This document shows, one piece after another, positions 13,662 to 15,584 of a stretch of DNA of 15,584 bases. Source of the stretch: JANWHV01 sp035534995. Lineage in GTDB: Bacteria > Chloroflexota > UBA5177 > JANWHV01. Both the position numbers and the translations under genes were made by a program. The DNA lies in NCBI GenBank assembly GCA_035534995.1, contig DATLQX010000240.1:1-15584 (forward strand), read 5' to 3'. The notes below the pieces were generated by a model. The model was not told the origin of the DNA. It searched no databases and worked only from the letters and a program-made list of their open reading frames with translations. The first letter of the stretch is position 1. Every line of letters begins with the position of its first letter.

Positions 13662-14879
13662 ATGGAACCCGCTCTAACCACGGGATCCGCCGCGCTGGAG
13701 GAGCAGGGTCGCGAGCATACGACCAATCTCGACCAGGACGCCGCTCCTCGGCCCGGCTTTACCCTCGTGCCGAACCAGTTGCTCTTTGCCAGGGGCTTGA
13801 CCCATGGCGCCAAGCTCACGTACGCCCTCCTACTGGGTTATGCATGGCAAGATGGGAGGTGCTTTCCCGGACAAGAGCGCCTAAGTGATGATCTCGGGGT
13901 GGAACGAAAGGCGGTGATACGCTATCTCAAGGAATTAAAGGACAGCGGTCTGGTGCGGATAGTCCGGCGCGGCCTTGGGCAATCCAATCTCTATATCCTA
14001 CCGAAGCTGGCTGATACCCCGTTTTTGGCGCCGGAGCCGCCTTCAGTACCTGATGTCTCCCAGATAGGGCATCAGCCTGTCCCTCTGATCAGACAACCGG
14101 TTGTCCCGATGAACGGACGCTACCCACACCCAGCGAACAAAACACAGAAAGGAAGATCTTCGACTCGATTCGACTCAGCCCAAACTGATGCGGCGCCCGA
14201 AACGAAGGAGCCGATCACCATGCCGGTATCCAGGCTGAGGCGGTCACGCCAGGATGCCGGTTCGCCAGGTGTGTCGCCGCATGAAGCCGAACCGGCGGTG
14301 GCCGCGGTGTTGGAGCCCCTTCGCCGAACGTTCCGTGATGCCGCGTCGAATCGGGCAACCATCACACGGGCGCTGCACCTTCTTGAATGCTCTGGGCTTG
14401 ATGTAGCAGTCTATATTCGACTTCTGCAGGAAGCAGGGGCACGCACGCGAGGCAGTCTGCAAGTTGGCGTCATCGCCAGTAACCCAATGGCGTATTTCTT
14501 CGGCTGCCTGGCCCAACTTCTCGATGACGCGGCAGCCTCGGGAAAGCCCCCCAGCCCGGGAAAGCCACCGAGGGTGGAACCGCCAATTGGGAAGCCCAGC
14601 CACCGCGAAATGACTGGTTGTCCCGATGACGACCATCCTCTTTGGACACAGGTACGGGAGGAACTGGCCGCCATCATCGCGGAACGAAGCTACCGAGAGA
14701 TGGTCGCGTCCACCCGTGTGGTCGCTGATGACGGGCTGGTGCTGCGCGTGGCCACGCGCACCGCCTTTCAGCGTGATTGGCTTACTAACCGGCTTGGCAA
14801 AAGAATCTCCGATATTCTCTCCGACCTTGGCCATGAGAGCCTAAGGATTGAGTTCGAGGCGCCTGAGACCGTCACTTAA
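13662..14879 (+). CDS. HTH-DnaA_N fusion protein, probable replication/segregation initiator of the replicon
   Basis: The conservative start is ATG 13662 (405 residues). The frame is open back to ATG 13356, and ATG 13485 has a better ribosome-binding site (AAAGGGA), so the true N-terminus is uncertain. Residues about 33-113 form a winged helix-turn-helix of the HTH_36 type: FTLVPNQLLFARGLTHGAKL, FPGQERLSDDLGVERKAVIR, YLKELKDSGLVRIVRRG. A disordered linker with TQKGRSSTRF follows. A helical domain lies at about 210-290 (EPLRRTFRDAASNRATITRA, NPMAYFFGCLAQLLDD). A Pro-rich linker with three GKP repeats comes next. Residues about 326-398 resemble DnaA domain I: LWTQVREELAAIIAERSYRE, then DGLVLRVATRTAFQRDWLTN, then RISDILSDLG. 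DnaA domain I binds DnaB helicase and other DnaA molecules, so this protein could recruit host helicase to the iteron origin. There are no AAA+ motifs. Confidence 0.75.
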   Translation: MEPALTTGSAALEEQGREHTTNLDQDAAPRPGFTLVPNQLLFARGLTHGAKLTYALLLGYAWQDGRCFPGQERLSDDLGVERKAVIRYLKELKDSGLVRIVRRGLGQSNLYILPKLADTPFLAPEPPSVPDVSQIGHQPVPLIRQPVVPMNGRYPHPANKTQKGRSSTRFDSAQTDAAPETKEPITMPVSRLRRSRQDAGSPGVSPHEAEPAVAAVLEPLRRTFRDAASNRATITRALHLLECSGLDVAVYIRLLQEAGARTRGSLQVGVIASNPMAYFFGCLAQLLDDAAASGKPPSPGKPPRVEPPIGKPSHREMTGCPDDDHPLWTQVREELAAIIAERSYREMVASTRVVADDGLVLRVATRTAFQRDWLTNRLGKRISDILSDLGHESLRIEFEAPETVT

Positions 14880-14944
14880 AGCAAAGCCGGGGTAGAACTT
14901 GGGGCAGAGTTACGGATGTCGTTGAGTGGGAGGGGTGCCGCCGG

Positions 14945-15124
14945 TTAGGCCGCCCGCGACAGCTGGGTGATCTCGTCCCACGCCCGAATCAGTCGCGAGG
15001 CCCGCGGGATGCGCGGATCAGCCATGATCACCCCCAGTCGGTAAAACCCTTCTCGTAGGTTCCGCACGAACCCATGACCGGCACGGACCATCGGCGCGGA
15101 GTGGAGCATCTTGAAACCTCGCAT
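14945..15124 (-). pseudogene. C-terminal remnant of an IS6-like transposase
   Basis: The frame from 15124 to the TAA at 14945-14947 codes about 59 residues starting MRGFKMLHSAPMVRAG, then HGFVRNLREGFYRLGV and IPRASRLIRAWDEIT. The GFKxFxxA and xxVRNLRxGFYRLG pattern is what I associate with the end of IS6/IS240-type DDE transposases. The frame meets a stop just upstream, and the catalytic DDE part is missing. It abuts the start of another element on the right. Family call is by memory and moderately secure. Confidence 0.55.
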
Positions 15125-15309
15125 CGACCGATGGTTCTGTCACGGTAACGTAAAAAGAGCAAGAAGCACGGAGACGAAGGCGGCTTCTCTTGGGGCAGTG
15201 CGCTCTGTGATCAGGCCGCGACACCGCTTCACTCATCCCAGCAGGCGGAGCGATCCGCCATGGTTGCGCGATAAGCTGTTGCCGTGAGCAGGTGGCGACC
15301 GGGACAACA
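15125..15309. other. Junction between two transposase remnants
   Basis: No gene is seen here. CTGTCACGGTAACGT (15137-15151), followed by an A-rich AAAAAGAGCAAGAAG, breaks the local GC-rich composition. It may be the left terminal inverted repeat of the IS701-like element. The matching right end lies outside the window, so this cannot be confirmed. Confidence 0.3.
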
Positions 15310-15584
15310 ATGCTGACGGATCGGACCGAACGGCTCCCGGAAGCGTTGCGCATGGGCTGGCGACCTGAACCGACGCCGTGCCCGCTCGCGCTGGCGGGTG
15401 GGTTGATGACTGTTTTCCGCGCGGTTATTGAGGCCCTTATGCGCCCGATGCGCCACCTGATGCGGCGGGGGTACTCATCATCGATGAAACGGGCGACCCC
15501 AAGCGCGGTCACGGCGGTGCCGCTGGGGGTGCGCCCGTCCTGGCCGGCTCACTGGGCAAGAAGGATCCGCGCTTTCGCACCAAG
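15310..15584 (+). pseudogene. Frame-disrupted IS701-like DDE transposase (runs off the right edge)
   Basis: From about 15438 the frame reads YAPDAPPDAAGVLIIDETGD, then PKRGHG, and further on GSLGKKD, to the end of the window. VLIIDETGDPKRG carries the first catalytic Asp of IS701-type transposases, and GSLGK matches their following RQYLGSLGK block. Stops occur in this frame at about 15426 and earlier. The ATG at 15310 belongs to another frame. The block between GHG and GSLGK is scrambled. DETG lies only about 55 codons from the ATG, short for the family, so the 5' part is deleted or frameshifted. Confidence 0.55.

Noticed and set aside
15018..15512. Minus-strand 164-codon frame across both transposase remnants
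   Set aside because: It has no family features and spans two unrelated remnants in other frames.

Overview
The window is GC-rich DNA from an environmental bacterium. Protein style (Thermomicrobia-like Rep and HTH/DnaA_N proteins, ECF sigma with SnoaL tail, IS701-like and IS6-like transposase fragments) points to Chloroflexota, probably Thermomicrobia/Sphaerobacter-Nitrolancea relatives, though an actinobacterium cannot be excluded without a search. The right third carries plasmid-type replication functions, so the window is probably part of a plasmid, a second chromosome or an integrated plasmid.

Layout. (1) 2-166: C-terminal end of a membrane protein running in from the left edge. (2) 432-1643 (+): a radical SAM protein of the DNA modification/repair type with a C-terminal helix-hairpin-helix. 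(3) 4482-1667 (-): a four-gene unit consisting of an SPFH/stomatin membrane protein, two small proteins of unknown family joined by a TTGA overlap, and a REC-GGDEF protein degenerate in both domains. (4) 4971-8506 (+): a stress/export cassette with a small ABM-like protein, a DHA2 drug exporter, an ECF sigma factor with a SnoaL-like C-terminal domain, and a DinB-like protein that overlaps the sigma gene. The DinB gene may carry a 3' frameshift. (5) 11509-8915 (-): a full-length rifampicin phosphotransferase (rph), converging on cassette 4. Its upstream region holds a 19-bp rifamycin-associated element (RAE)-like inverted repeat. Between the RAE and rph lies a 23-codon fossil of a glycosyltransferase start, resembling the rifampicin glycosyltransferases that also carry RAEs.

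(6) 11821-14879 (+): a replication module. A probable winged-helix Rep protein is followed 10 bp later by eight copies of an 18-bp iteron (consensus CCCTCATCAGGTGTGACG) spread over 460 bp with spacings close to whole helical turns. A 16-bp A+T-rich palindrome follows, and then a protein joining an N-terminal winged helix to a C-terminal DnaA domain-I-like module. (7) 14945-15584: decayed transposases, namely the C-terminal end of an IS6-like element (-) and a frame-disrupted IS701-like DDE transposase (+) running off the right edge.

The most interesting points are the two-initiator iteron origin, the RAE/glycosyltransferase-fossil/rph arrangement, and the SPFH-orphan-orphan-degenerate REC-GGDEF operon.
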